In this document: piece after piece, positions 1-7,267 of the stretch | How positions within the stretch are numbered: position 1 is the first letter of the stretch | Layout: each line of letters begins with the position of its first letter | NCBI GenBank assembly: GCA_934255545.1 | Contig: CAKQOE010000044.1 | Location: forward strand, 1-18,317 | Origin: an uncultured Clostridia bacterium | Lineage (GTDB): Bacteria > Bacillota > Clostridia > Peptostreptococcales > Anaerovoracaceae | Length of the DNA stretch: 18,317 bases | Direction: 5' to 3' | Translations under genes and position numbers: made by a program | The notes under the pieces: generated by a model | Seen by the model: the letters and a program-made list of their open reading frames with translations, nothing else | What the model was told of the DNA's origin: nothing | The model's database searches: none

Positions 1-1
1 A

Positions 2-385
2 GAGTTTTATATGATAACGGGCGCGACGCCTAAAAAAGAGCGCCTTGAGCTTGTACGCGCCTTCAATGAAAACAAGGTACCCGTATTCCTGATATCCCTT
101 AAAGCAGGAGGGACCGGATTGAATCTGACGGGTGCAGACATAGTCATACACTACGACCCGTGGTGGAACGTAGCAGCGCAGAACCAGGCGACTGACCGCG
201 CTCACCGCATAGGTCAGACAAAAAAAGTGACAGTTTACAAAATGATAGTTAAAAATTCAATAGAAGAAAAGATCCAGCAGCTGCAGGAAGCAAAGCAGGA
301 TCTCGCAGACAGCATCGTCAGCGCAGCTGACGGTATAAACCTCGCGCAGCTCAGCCGGGATGAATTGATATCCCTGCTGAAGTGA
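2..385 (+). CDS. SNF2-family DEAD/DEAH helicase, C-terminal fragment (5' end outside window)
   Basis: This is the last ~128 residues of a SWI2/SNF2-type ATP-dependent DNA translocase; the frame is open to the left edge, so the ATG at 11 is internal. The fragment covers the end of helicase lobe 2. Motif V is visible as SLKAGGTGLNLTGAD, followed by HYDPWWN, and motif VI as QATDRAHRIGQ, which carries the arginine finger typical of SNF2 enzymes. A short helical tail (EEKIQQLQEAKQDLADSI) ends in DELISLLK, the usual end of bacterial SNF2 proteins related to HepA/RapA and YwqA. These proteins remodel protein-nucleic acid complexes using ATP. Which subfamily this is, and whether an N-terminal SWIM zinc finger exists, cannot be seen here. 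It converges on the metallo-hydrolase gene across a terminator. Confidence 0.93.
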   Translation, partial: EFYMITGATPKKERLELVRAFNENKVPVFLISLKAGGTGLNLTGADIVIHYDPWWNVAAQNQATDRAHRIGQTKKVTVYKMIVKNSIEEKIQQLQEAKQDLADSIVSAADGINLAQLSRDELISLLK

Positions 386-391
386 TAAAAG

Positions 392-436
392 AAAAACTCC
401 GGAACTGCCGCATCATATGCCGGCTCCGGAGTTTTT
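392..436. terminator. Bidirectional intrinsic terminator between convergent genes
   Basis: Arms 392-403 and 425-436 are perfect inverted repeats of AAAAACTCCGGA. An inner GCCG/CGGC stem (407-410 with 421-424) extends the hairpin. The A-run on one side and T-run on the other give a U-tract on both strands, so it can stop the helicase transcript on plus and the metallo-hydrolase transcript on minus. Confidence 0.9.
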
Positions 437-445
437 CATGTCCTT

Positions 446-1066
446 TTATGACGGCCAGTCGGCGGGCAGGAGCCCGCGCAGGTAATAGCTGTATTCTTTA
501 TTGTGCTCCCGTACGTAAGCCATGCTCACATTATCCTCGTGGCCGGGCCATATCATGTAATCATCAGTAAGTAATGGGTCAAGCTTCTGAATGGACTCTG
601 CCATCTGCGCGGCGTCACCGCCCTCAAATATTATGAAGCCTGTATCTGTCGGAAACACGGTGTCACCTGTGAATGCGTTGCGGCCACGGCGATCGAGCAG
701 GCATATGCCTCCCGGACTGTGCCCCGGCGTGTGAACGACGTCAAGCCGCTCGCTGCCGAATTCAAAAATATGACCGTCCTTTATCTTGTGCTCCGGGCGG
801 AATTTAAGATATTTCGCGTCACGTGCATGGATGTATACCTCAAGCCCTCCGGCCAGTTTTGAAAGCTCAGAGCATGCTCCCGCATGATCGTAGTGAAAGT
901 GCGTGAGTATGATGCCTTTTATTTTCAGTTTTCTCTTTTTTATTATATCGGCGAGCTTTTTTGCCTCGTAGCCGGGGTCTATCACATAGCCCTCAAGCGT
1001 TTTGCTGTCGTACACGATATATACGTTATTTTGCAGCTCGCCGAAAACCTTTTTAATTATTTCCAT
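446..1066 (-). CDS. Metallo-beta-lactamase-fold hydrolase (glyoxalase II-like)
   Basis: A 206-residue protein with the full metal-binding set of the MBL superfamily: HFHYDH at 56-61 (HxHxDH), H116 in HTPGHS, D135 in FTGDTVF and H176 in WPGHED. This arrangement matches the short, single-domain glyoxalase II-like hydrolases common in Firmicutes (YqgX type), which bind two metal ions and hydrolyse thioesters or similar bonds. The C-terminal substrate-binding domain of true glutathione glyoxalase II is absent, so the substrate is unknown. There is no signal peptide, so it should be cytosolic. The gene starts 27 nt after the rqcH stop on the same strand and is probably cotranscribed with it. Only a weak, distant AAAGG lies upstream of its ATG, suggesting coupled or low-level translation. 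Confidence 0.92.
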   Translation of the reverse strand: MEIIKKVFGELQNNVYIVYDSKTLEGYVIDPGYEAKKLADIIKKRKLKIKGIILTHFHYDHAGACSELSKLAGGLEVYIHARDAKYLKFRPEHKIKDGHIFEFGSERLDVVHTPGHSPGGICLLDRRGRNAFTGDTVFPTDTGFIIFEGGDAAQMAESIQKLDPLLTDDYMIWPGHEDNVSMAYVREHNKEYSYYLRGLLPADWPS

Positions 1067-1093
1067 AAAATGTAATATATGCCTTTATGATGT

Positions 1094-2857
1094 TTATTTT
1101 GACTTTTCTGACTCAGGCTGTGCGGCCGCCGGGTCGGCCGGAGTAACGTAGACTGTATTATTATTAGTGAATATTACGTAGCCGGGCTTTGCGCCGTTAG
1201 GCTTCTTGACGTATTTTACACGTACGTAGTCTACAGGGACCTGACCTGAGAGCTTTGCCTTGCTGTGCCATGCAGCGATGGACGCTGCCTCAAAGATATC
1301 CTCTTCAGTCGGTTCTTCGCCCTCAGTGAACAGTATGACATGTGAACCCGGAATATCCTTCGTATGCATCCAGATGTCGCGAGAACCGGCATTTTTGAAT
1401 GTCAGCAGGTCGTTTTCGCGGTTGTTTCTGCCGACGAGTATGCGTTTTCCGCTTGTCGTATGGTACTCGTAAGGCTTGAGCTTGAGCTTTCTGTCGCGCT
1501 CGCGGGCGTTTTTCTTCTTTAGAAAGCCGTTTTCTATGAGCTCCGCGCGGATGTCCTCAAGATCGTCAACAGTACGCGCATTGTCTATAAATGTAAGCAC
1601 GGAGTCGAGATATGCGATCTCCTGCTCAGTCTCCTTGAGCTGTACTCCCTTTTCGACTATCGCAGTGCGGAATTTTCCATACTTTTTGAAGTATTTCTGT
1701 GCGTTCTGCGCTGCCGTGAAGCGCGGGTCAAGAGGAATATTCATAGTAGTTCCGTCATAATAATTAAGAACTTCAGCAGAGCTGCGTCCATCCTGGACGG
1801 AATGGAGCGAAGCAGTTAGAAGCTCTCCGTAAAGTCTGTATTTATCAGAATCCTCGGCCTGCAGCAGGTCTTCGTTTAAACGCTGTTTTTTGAGGAGCAG
1901 CCTGTCGAGCGCCGATGAAACAGTCCTGTACATATCAGACGCTTTCTGGCGTATGCGGTTAGTAGAAGAACGGCCGTCGTAGTATGCAGCGCACGTTTCG
2001 CTTACAGAATCCTTACGGTCTGCGGTATACTCATTCTCGTACATCGTCAGCTCAAGCGCGTGAAATTCCTGCGGAGAGCCTGACTGGTCGCGGTACACGG
2101 CAGGGTAAAAACGTCCGCTCTTAAGATCTGATACGGCATCCATGAGCTCATCATATATGGCAGGCGCAAGCTCACGGTCTGTACCTGCTATGCGCACCTG
2201 AGCCCTGAAACACAGCTCTGACGCCATGACGGGACTGATGCCCTGTATGCCCTTCAGCAGTGATTTTTCAGGAGACTGTCCGAGGCCCCCCTCTCCGCCG
2301 CACGCTTCAAGAAAAGCGTCGTAAGAAAGCCCGAAATAAGGTATTTTGTCGTGGGAAGGAGGAGCAATGTACGTCAGGCCCGGAAGTGTCTGCCTGTAAC
2401 GGTTCACGTCTCCTGATATCCTTTTTATGCAGTCGAGTATCTTGCCTGTTTTTATGTCTATGAGAAGTATATTGCTGTGTTTTCCCATGATCTCGATGAC
2501 GAGCTTGTGGTTTACATTGAATCCGAGCTCGTTTATCGCATCTGTGTATATCTCAACTATACGTTCTGAATCTACCTGTCTTATCTCGCGTATACGGGCG
2601 CTCTGCAGATGTTTTCTCAGCAGCATGCAGAATGCGGGCGGATTCTGCGGATTTCCGCCTCCGTTTTCATCAAGCAGGTATATGCTTGCATGGCTCGTAT
2701 TTGCAGAAATGAAAAGCCGGTATTTTTCCCGGCCGCAGTGAATATTAAGTATTATCTCCTCAGCCGCAGGCTGGTATATTTTGTCTATCTTGCCATTCAG
2801 GAGCTTGTCATTAAGCTCGGAAACCACCGCTGTGGTGACCATTCCGTCGAATGCCAT
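1094..2857 (-). CDS. rqcH: RqcH, NFACT-family ribosome quality control factor
   Basis: A 587-residue homologue of RqcH/NEMF/Rqc2 (older names FbpA, YloA). From family knowledge, RqcH binds stalled 50S subunits and recruits tRNA-Ala to add C-terminal alanine tails that mark the nascent chain for degradation. Visible parts are an NFACT-N domain beginning MAFDGMVTTAVVSEL, a helix-hairpin-helix region and a coiled-coil middle (about 290-430), and a C-terminal NFACT-R domain with GRNNRENDLLTFKNA and DIWMHTKDIPGSHVIL. The upstream in-frame ATG at 2875 would put the ribosome binding site inside the gene, so the ATG at 2857 is chosen. At the position of the DR motif needed for tRNA binding the protein has ER (E98-R99). 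It diverges from dapF. Confidence 0.95.
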   Translation of the reverse strand: MAFDGMVTTAVVSELNDKLLNGKIDKIYQPAAEEIILNIHCGREKYRLFISANTSHASIYLLDENGGGNPQNPPAFCMLLRKHLQSARIREIRQVDSERIVEIYTDAINELGFNVNHKLVIEIMGKHSNILLIDIKTGKILDCIKRISGDVNRYRQTLPGLTYIAPPSHDKIPYFGLSYDAFLEACGGEGGLGQSPEKSLLKGIQGISPVMASELCFRAQVRIAGTDRELAPAIYDELMDAVSDLKSGRFYPAVYRDQSGSPQEFHALELTMYENEYTADRKDSVSETCAAYYDGRSSTNRIRQKASDMYRTVSSALDRLLLKKQRLNEDLLQAEDSDKYRLYGELLTASLHSVQDGRSSAEVLNYYDGTTMNIPLDPRFTAAQNAQKYFKKYGKFRTAIVEKGVQLKETEQEIAYLDSVLTFIDNARTVDDLEDIRAELIENGFLKKKNARERDRKLKLKPYEYHTTSGKRILVGRNNRENDLLTFKNAGSRDIWMHTKDIPGSHVILFTEGEEPTEEDIFEAASIAAWHSKAKLSGQVPVDYVRVKYVKKPNGAKPGYVIFTNNNTVYVTPADPAAAQPESEKSK

Positions 2858-2865
2858 CAATATCG

Positions 2866-2872
2866 CCTCCTT
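2866..2872 (-). promoter_or_regulatory. Ribosome binding site that fixes the rqcH start
   Basis: On the minus strand AAGGAGG stands 8 nt before the ATG at 2857. It overlaps the codons that follow the alternative ATG at 2875, which itself has no Shine-Dalgarno. The family's usual N-terminus (MAFDG) also supports 2857. Confidence 0.85.
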
Positions 2873-2914
2873 CATGTGATCGGTAACGATGCTTTCATGT
2901 GTGCTTTATCGAAT

Positions 2915-2949
2915 AACAGCTTGTAAAAAAGCTGTTTAAGTTATATAAT
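2915..2949 (+). promoter_or_regulatory. Sigma-A type promoter for dapF with overlapping inverted repeat
   Basis: TTGTAA (2921-2926), a 17-nt spacer and a perfect TATAAT (2944-2949) form a good housekeeping promoter reading toward dapF. An 8-bp inverted repeat, AACAGCTT (2915-2922) and AAGCTGTT (2929-2936), covers the -35 element and the start of the spacer, where a repressor could act. The regulatory role is inference; the sequence pattern is direct. Confidence 0.65.
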
Positions 2950-2959
2950 AACATGAATA

Positions 2960-2988
2960 TGCAAAAACACGCATCAACCGTTTTTGCA
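2960..2988 (+). promoter_or_regulatory. Hairpin in the dapF leader
   Basis: TGCAAAAAC (2960-2968) and GTTTTTGCA (2980-2988) form a 9-bp stem with an 11-nt loop, just downstream of the predicted transcription start of the dapF promoter. There is no U-run after it, so it is not a terminator. It is too small to be the lysine riboswitch. Function unknown. Confidence 0.45.
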
Positions 2989-3022
2989 ACGTTAATGATA
3001 ACATATTTCAGGAGAAAAGTAA

Positions 3023-3949
3023 GTGAAATTTTGTAAATACCAGGGCGCCGGAAACGATTTCGTTATCGCGGACAATATGGATCTTTCAATTGCTGCATCA
3101 GACATACCGGCACTTGCCGCCGATGTCTGTGACAGGCGTTTCGGAGTTGGCGCAGACGGTTTTATACTTGCCGAGCCATCAGGCGAGGCTGATGTAAAGA
3201 TGGATTTCTATAACGCTGACGGAAGCGAAGCATCCATGTGCGGCAACGGCATACGCTGCTTTGCAAAGTTCGTCACTGATCACTCTATAGTTAAAAAAAC
3301 TGAATTTTCAGTAGAAACAGGTGACGGCGTAAAGCACATACAGGTGCTTGAAAAAACTCCGTCTGTTACAAGAGTCAGAGTAGATATGGGAACGTTCAGC
3401 GACAAAAGAAACGTGAAAAGCTGCGGGTTTGAAACGGTATCCATGCACCTCGGCGTGCCGCACGCCGTTATATTCAGCGATGCACAGCATAATGACGGAG
3501 CATGTCCGAAAGGCGGCATGGAAGCGCTTGATGAACTTGCATGCGCTCACGGACGCGACCTGGAGTATTCAGAAGAGTTTGCACCTGAGAGGACAAACGT
3601 AAATTTTGTACAGATCCGGGATGAAAGTACGATACTGTGCAGCACATGGGAACGCGGCGCAGGAAAAACGCTTGCATGCGGAACCGGAGCATGCAGCAGC
3701 GCAGTTGCGGCTCATTTTGAAAAAGGTCTTTCTGACCGCATAAAAGTGATAATGCCGGGAGGCGAAGTGACAGTAACAGTTTCTGACATCACAGCTGATG
3801 CTCCGGCAGGAACAGATGATAAAAAAGAGGCGCAGGAGCGCCTTTCGGACGCGCCGGGCGCGTCGGATGATGATGGCTGTTCGTACATGATATATATGGA
3901 AGGAACGGCTGTACTGACATTCAAAGGAGAATATCTTAAATCATGGTAA
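3023..3949 (+). CDS. dapF: Diaminopimelate epimerase with an acidic insertion
   Basis: DapF interconverts LL- and meso-diaminopimelate, giving the precursor of lysine and of the peptidoglycan cross-link. It uses two cysteines as acid and base: C73 in ASMCGNGIRC and C219 in LACGTGACSS are both present. The substrate-binding motifs GAGNDF (8-13), ERTNVNF (189-195) and ERGAGKT (210-216) are also there. At 308 residues it is about 30 longer than usual. The excess is a charged, Asp/Ala/Gly-rich stretch at about 255-286, placed between the last beta strands (PGGEVTV and YMEGTAVLTFKGE). The start is GTG with GGAG 8 nt upstream; no ATG fits the conserved N-terminus. The stop overlaps the yicC ATG by 7 nt, so the two are translationally coupled. 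Confidence 0.96.
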   Translation: MKFCKYQGAGNDFVIADNMDLSIAASDIPALAADVCDRRFGVGADGFILAEPSGEADVKMDFYNADGSEASMCGNGIRCFAKFVTDHSIVKKTEFSVETGDGVKHIQVLEKTPSVTRVRVDMGTFSDKRNVKSCGFETVSMHLGVPHAVIFSDAQHNDGACPKGGMEALDELACAHGRDLEYSEEFAPERTNVNFVQIRDESTILCSTWERGAGKTLACGTGACSSAVAAHFEKGLSDRIKVIMPGGEVTVTVSDITADAPAGTDDKKEAQERLSDAPGASDDDGCSYMIYMEGTAVLTFKGEYLKSW

Positions 3950-4827
3950 AGAGCATGACAGGCTTCGGAAGAAGCGAGTATACTGACGACAAGCGCGTCA
4001 TTACTGTTGAGATAAAATCAGTAAATCACAGATACTGCGATATAAGCGTACGCATGCCGCGCAGGTATTCGTTCGCAGAGGAAAAGATAAAGAGCACTGT
4101 AAAGGAAACTGTCAGACGCGGCAAGATAGAAGTTTCGATAATGGTCGAAAATACTGCCGATGATGATGTAAACATAAAGCTCAACACCGCTATAGCCAGG
4201 CAGTACGTTGACAGCCTGAACGAGCTTAAGAGCGCGCTCGGCATGGACGATCCTATAAGGCTCGAGTATATAGCATCCATGCCTGACGTTCTGAAATCAG
4301 TTCCTGACGTAGAGGACGAAGAAGAGATAACGCGCCTGCTTTGCAGCGCAGTCTCAGACGCAGTGAAGCGTCATGACGAAATGAGGCGCATAGAGGGTGA
4401 AAAGCTCTCAGAGGACATACTTATGAGAGGCGGCATGATAGCCGGTCTTGTAAAGGAGATAGAAGAGCGTTCGCCTGAGACGGTAAACGAGTATGCGGAA
4501 AAGCTCAAAGCCCGTATAACTGAAATGATAGGCGGGAGCATCGTCGCTACAGAGGAGCGTATACTCCTTGAGGCGGCGGTATTTGCGGATAAGGTAAACG
4601 TTACGGAAGAAACTGTAAGGCTTGCCAGCCACATACAGCAGCTTGAAAGCATCATAACAAACAGCTCTCAGCCTGACGGAAAGAAGCTCGACTTCCTCGT
4701 TCAGGAAATGAACAGAGAGGCAAATACTATAGGATCAAAGGCAAATGACCTTGAGATAACGAACCGCGTGCTTGCGATAAAGAGCGAGATCGAAAAGATA
4801 CGCGAGCAGGTTCAGAATATAGAGTAA
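3943..4827 (+). CDS. yicC: YicC/YloC family endoribonuclease
   Basis: A 294-residue member of the YicC family. The N-terminal domain opens with the signature SMTGFGRSE (4-12) and contains VEIKSVNHRYCDISVRMPR. The C-terminal DUF1732 domain ends with LDFLVQEMNREANTIGSKA and a helical EIEKIREQVQNIE tail. YicC proteins are known as endoribonucleases taking part in small-RNA turnover in Escherichia coli; the family forms a clamp-like hexamer. Length is normal. The gene overlaps dapF by 7 nt (ATGGTAA) and is followed after 27 nt by gmk. In many Firmicutes remA (DUF370) lies between yicC and gmk; it is absent here. Confidence 0.94.
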   Translation: MVKSMTGFGRSEYTDDKRVITVEIKSVNHRYCDISVRMPRRYSFAEEKIKSTVKETVRRGKIEVSIMVENTADDDVNIKLNTAIARQYVDSLNELKSALGMDDPIRLEYIASMPDVLKSVPDVEDEEEITRLLCSAVSDAVKRHDEMRRIEGEKLSEDILMRGGMIAGLVKEIEERSPETVNEYAEKLKARITEMIGGSIVATEERILLEAAVFADKVNVTEETVRLASHIQQLESIITNSSQPDGKKLDFLVQEMNREANTIGSKANDLEITNRVLAIKSEIEKIREQVQNIE

Positions 4828-4841
4828 GAGACATATTTACA

Positions 4842-4848
4842 AGAGGTG
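4842..4848 (+). promoter_or_regulatory. Ribosome binding site that fixes the gmk start
   Basis: AGAGGTG lies 6 nt before the ATG at 4855. The in-frame GTG at 4846 overlaps this element and has no Shine-Dalgarno of its own, so the ATG is the likelier start. Confidence 0.7.
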
Positions 4849-4854
4849 AGAAAA

Positions 4855-5469
4855 ATGCCGCAGGGCAGATTATTTGTGATCTCAGGTCCTTCAGCTGTAG
4901 GCAAGGGCACCATCGTAAAGGAAATAATGGCTTCATCTGAAAATGTAAGTCTTTCTGTGTCGGCGACGACACGCGGGCCCCGTGAGGGCGAGATCGACGG
5001 AGTTCATTATTACTTCATTACTGATGACGAATTCCTGAAAAGAGTCGAAAATGACGGATTTCTTGAGCACGCCGGCGTGCACGGACATTATTACGGCACA
5101 CCGAAGCAGCCTGTTCTCGACAAGTTGGCGCAGGGATGCGACGTTATACTTGAGATAGACGTTCAGGGCGCTATGCAGGTAAAGGAATCATACGATTCGG
5201 GCGTTTTTATATTTATACTGCCGCCTTCGCTTCATGAACTCAGAAAACGCATAAACACGCGCGGAACTGAGTCAGAGGCCGATGTAGAGCTTCGCATGAG
5301 CAAGGCGATGGGAGAGATAGCTTATATAGATAAGTACGATTATTTCGTCGTAAACGACGATCTGGAAGAAGCAGTGGAAACGGTAAGAGAAATAATGAAT
5401 GCCGAGCACCACAGGATAGATGAAAAAGCGGCGTCGCTGCTTGAAAAGTATAAGGGGGAGAATGCATAA
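4855..5469 (+). CDS. gmk: Guanylate kinase
   Basis: Gmk phosphorylates GMP to GDP with ATP and is essential for GTP supply and for clearing products of (p)ppGpp metabolism. The 204-residue protein has the P-loop GPSAVGKGT near residue 12, the GMP-binding stretch SATTRGPREGEIDGVHYYF, the motif LEIDVQGAMQVK and the lid RINTRGTESEADVELRM. The third P-loop variable residue is Ala instead of the more usual Gly. The start at ATG 4855 is set by the upstream AGAGGTG. The stop overlaps the rpoZ ATG by one base (TAATG), the standard coupling arrangement in this cluster. Confidence 0.96.
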   Translation: MPQGRLFVISGPSAVGKGTIVKEIMASSENVSLSVSATTRGPREGEIDGVHYYFITDDEFLKRVENDGFLEHAGVHGHYYGTPKQPVLDKLAQGCDVILEIDVQGAMQVKESYDSGVFIFILPPSLHELRKRINTRGTESEADVELRMSKAMGEIAYIDKYDYFVVNDDLEEAVETVREIMNAEHHRIDEKAASLLEKYKGENA

Positions 5470-5837
5470 TGTTATATCCATCGATCAATTTACTCAGAAC
5501 AAAGGTAGACAGCAAATACACACTCGTTGCAATGGCTTCAAAGAGAGCAAGAGATATCATAGACGGAAAGCCTGTACTCGTTGACGATCCGGCTATAAAC
5601 AAGCCTGTTTCTATCGCGACAGAGGAAATAGCTGAGGACAAGATCACTTACAGCAGAAGCTTCAAGACAGAGCAGGAGGCTCTTGAGATAGAGCACGAGC
5701 ATTATATGGACGCTCATAACGCTGCTGAGGCTGCAGCGCACGCAGCAGAAGCATCTGCAGTGAGCGATGCTGGCGAAGAAGCTGAGTCAGCTGAAGAAAT
5801 TCAGAGTGAAGCTCAGGAAGCTGCTCCTGAAGCTTAG
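5469..5837 (+). CDS. rpoZ: RNA polymerase omega subunit with long acidic Ala/Glu tail
   Basis: The omega subunit binds the beta' subunit and assists RNA polymerase assembly. Residues 1-66 match the family: MLYPSINLL, then KYTLVAMASKRARDIIDG, the conserved helix, and TEEIAEDKITYS. The protein is 122 residues, whereas omega in Firmicutes is usually about 65-90. The extra C-terminal part, from about residue 67, is low-complexity, rich in Ala and Glu, strongly acidic and probably disordered or helical. It lies directly after gmk with a 1-nt overlap and is followed by a terminator, so it ends the dapF-yicC-gmk-rpoZ unit. The core identification is secure; the role of the tail is unknown. Confidence 0.93.
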   Translation: MLYPSINLLRTKVDSKYTLVAMASKRARDIIDGKPVLVDDPAINKPVSIATEEIAEDKITYSRSFKTEQEALEIEHEHYMDAHNAAEAAAHAAEASAVSDAGEEAESAEEIQSEAQEAAPEA

Positions 5838-5884
5838 TTCTGGATCTCGATACAGGCTTAAACAGAAAAAGAAACATTATCCAC

Positions 5885-5930
5885 AAGGCCCGGCTCCAGG
5901 TATGCGAAAAGACTGAGGCCGGGTCTTTTT
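5885..5930 (+). terminator. Intrinsic terminator after rpoZ
   Basis: A 10-bp stem pairs 5885-5894 with 5918-5927. Its core is CCCGGC/GCCGGG, with one G-T wobble. The loop is 23 nt, and the T-run 5926-5930 follows. It separates rpoZ from coaBC. The long loop may make it leaky, and no clear promoter is seen before coaBC, so some read-through is plausible. Confidence 0.75.
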
Positions 5931-5955
5931 AAAATATAAAGAAAAGGTAAGAAAA

Positions 5956-7212
5956 ATGAGCAGAAACGTAGTTGTCGGCGTTACAGGCGGCATAGCATGC
6001 TACAAAGCCGCAGATGTTGTAAGCAGACTCAAAAAAGAAGATACAGAAGTAGATGTCATAATGACAAAAAACGCATGCGAGTTCGTTGACCCGCTGACAT
6101 TCAGGACTCTTTCAAAAAATCCTGTAGTTACGAGCACATTTGCTGCGCCGGAAGCGTGGAAGGTAGGTCACGTCGCACTGGCGCAAAAGGCAGATGTATT
6201 TTTGATAGCTCCTGCTACAGCAAACGTTATAGGAAAGGTAGCCAACGGCATAGCGGATGATATGCTTACCACCACTGTAATGGCGTCAAGGGCAAAGATA
6301 GTTTTCGCGCCTGCCATGAATGTAAATATGTATGAAAATCCGATCGTTCAGGAAAATATTGCCAGACTTAAAAAGCTCGGTTATATCTTCATAGAGCCTG
6401 ATTCAGGTCTGCTCGCCTGCGGTGACGTAGGAAAAGGCCGTATGGCCGAACCGGCAGAAATAGTTGATTTCGTGATCGGACTTCTCGATGAAATAAATAA
6501 CAAAACAGAAAATGCAGCAGACAGCGTGACGACGCCTCACGGCGACAAAAAGGATGAGGCAAAAGACCTGGCCGGCCGCCGTATCCTTGTAACGGCCGGT
6601 CCTACCGTAGAAGACATAGATCCCGTAAGATACATAAGCAACAGATCTTCAGGAAAGATGGGATACGCTGTAGCAGAGGCCGCGCTAAGGAGAGGAGCAG
6701 ACGTTACGCTCATATCAGGCCCTGTAAATCTTACATGCAGCGACGATATAAAGCGTATAGATGTAAAGACTACAAAACAGATGCTCGATGCATGTGAAGG
6801 TGTTTTTGATGATGTTGACATAGTTATAAAGGCTGCTGCTCCTGCAGATTATTACGTGCTCAATCAATACGACCACAAGATAAAAAAATCAGACGGAGTG
6901 CTTTCTATAGAGCTTGCCAAAAATCCTGACATACTCGAGACGCTCGGAAAGAAAAAGGGCGGCCACGTGCTTGTAGGCTTTGCCGCAGAAACGAACGATC
7001 TGGAAGCGTACGCGCGCGACAAAATGAAGCGTAAGAATCTCGACATGATAGTAGCAAACGACGTTTCTGCGCCGGGCGCAGGCTTTGACCATGATACAAA
7101 TATCATTACAATAATCAAAGCATCCGACGGCTCGCTTACAACATATGAAAAGATGTCAAAAGCACAGGCTGCAGATGTTATACTGGATAATGTTGTGGGG
7201 ATCTTAAAATAG
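5956..7212 (+). CDS. coaBC: Bifunctional phosphopantothenoylcysteine decarboxylase / phosphopantothenate-cysteine ligase
   Basis: CoaBC joins cysteine to 4'-phosphopantothenate and decarboxylates the product, two successive steps of coenzyme A synthesis. The N-terminal CoaC flavoprotein (about 1-180) shows VTGGIACYKAAD, catalytic H72 in KVGHVALA, APATANVIGKVANGIADD for FMN binding, PAMNVNMYENP for substrate binding and C155 in ACGDVGKGRM. The CoaB part (about 205-418) shows LVTAGPTVEDIDPVRYISN followed by RSSGKMGYA for nucleotide binding, KAAAPADYY, KIKK and the dimerisation segment ELAKNPDIL. The linker at 180-205 is hydrophilic. The 418-residue length is normal. The start ATG has AAAGG about 8 nt upstream. 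priA, the common next gene in Firmicutes, is not here. Confidence 0.97.
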   Translation: MSRNVVVGVTGGIACYKAADVVSRLKKEDTEVDVIMTKNACEFVDPLTFRTLSKNPVVTSTFAAPEAWKVGHVALAQKADVFLIAPATANVIGKVANGIADDMLTTTVMASRAKIVFAPAMNVNMYENPIVQENIARLKKLGYIFIEPDSGLLACGDVGKGRMAEPAEIVDFVIGLLDEINNKTENAADSVTTPHGDKKDEAKDLAGRRILVTAGPTVEDIDPVRYISNRSSGKMGYAVAEAALRRGADVTLISGPVNLTCSDDIKRIDVKTTKQMLDACEGVFDDVDIVIKAAAPADYYVLNQYDHKIKKSDGVLSIELAKNPDILETLGKKKGGHVLVGFAAETNDLEAYARDKMKRKNLDMIVANDVSAPGAGFDHDTNIITIIKASDGSLTTYEKMSKAQAADVILDNVVGILK

Positions 7213-7227
7213 TATACGTTCTTGTAA
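7211..7227. repeat. Left copy of 17-bp direct repeat flanking the hairpin array
   Basis: AGTATACGTTCTTGTAA occurs here, overlapping the last two bases of the coaBC stop codon, and again identically at 7725-7741. The sequence between the two copies is 497 bp and holds the tandem array. In this copy the bases around it can also fold into a small hairpin (ATAGT with ACTAT, TAC with GTA). Confidence 0.85.
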
Positions 7228-7267
7228 CTATAGAATCATACAAGTCCCTACCTGAAGATGTAATAAA

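Noticed and set aside
2960..2988. Lysine riboswitch upstream of dapF
   Set aside because: The leader is far too short for the L-box aptamer, and none of its conserved elements are visible; only a simple hairpin is present.
5240..5647. Minus-strand frame of 135 codons
   Set aside because: Antisense to gmk and rpoZ, with no recognisable domain or start signal.
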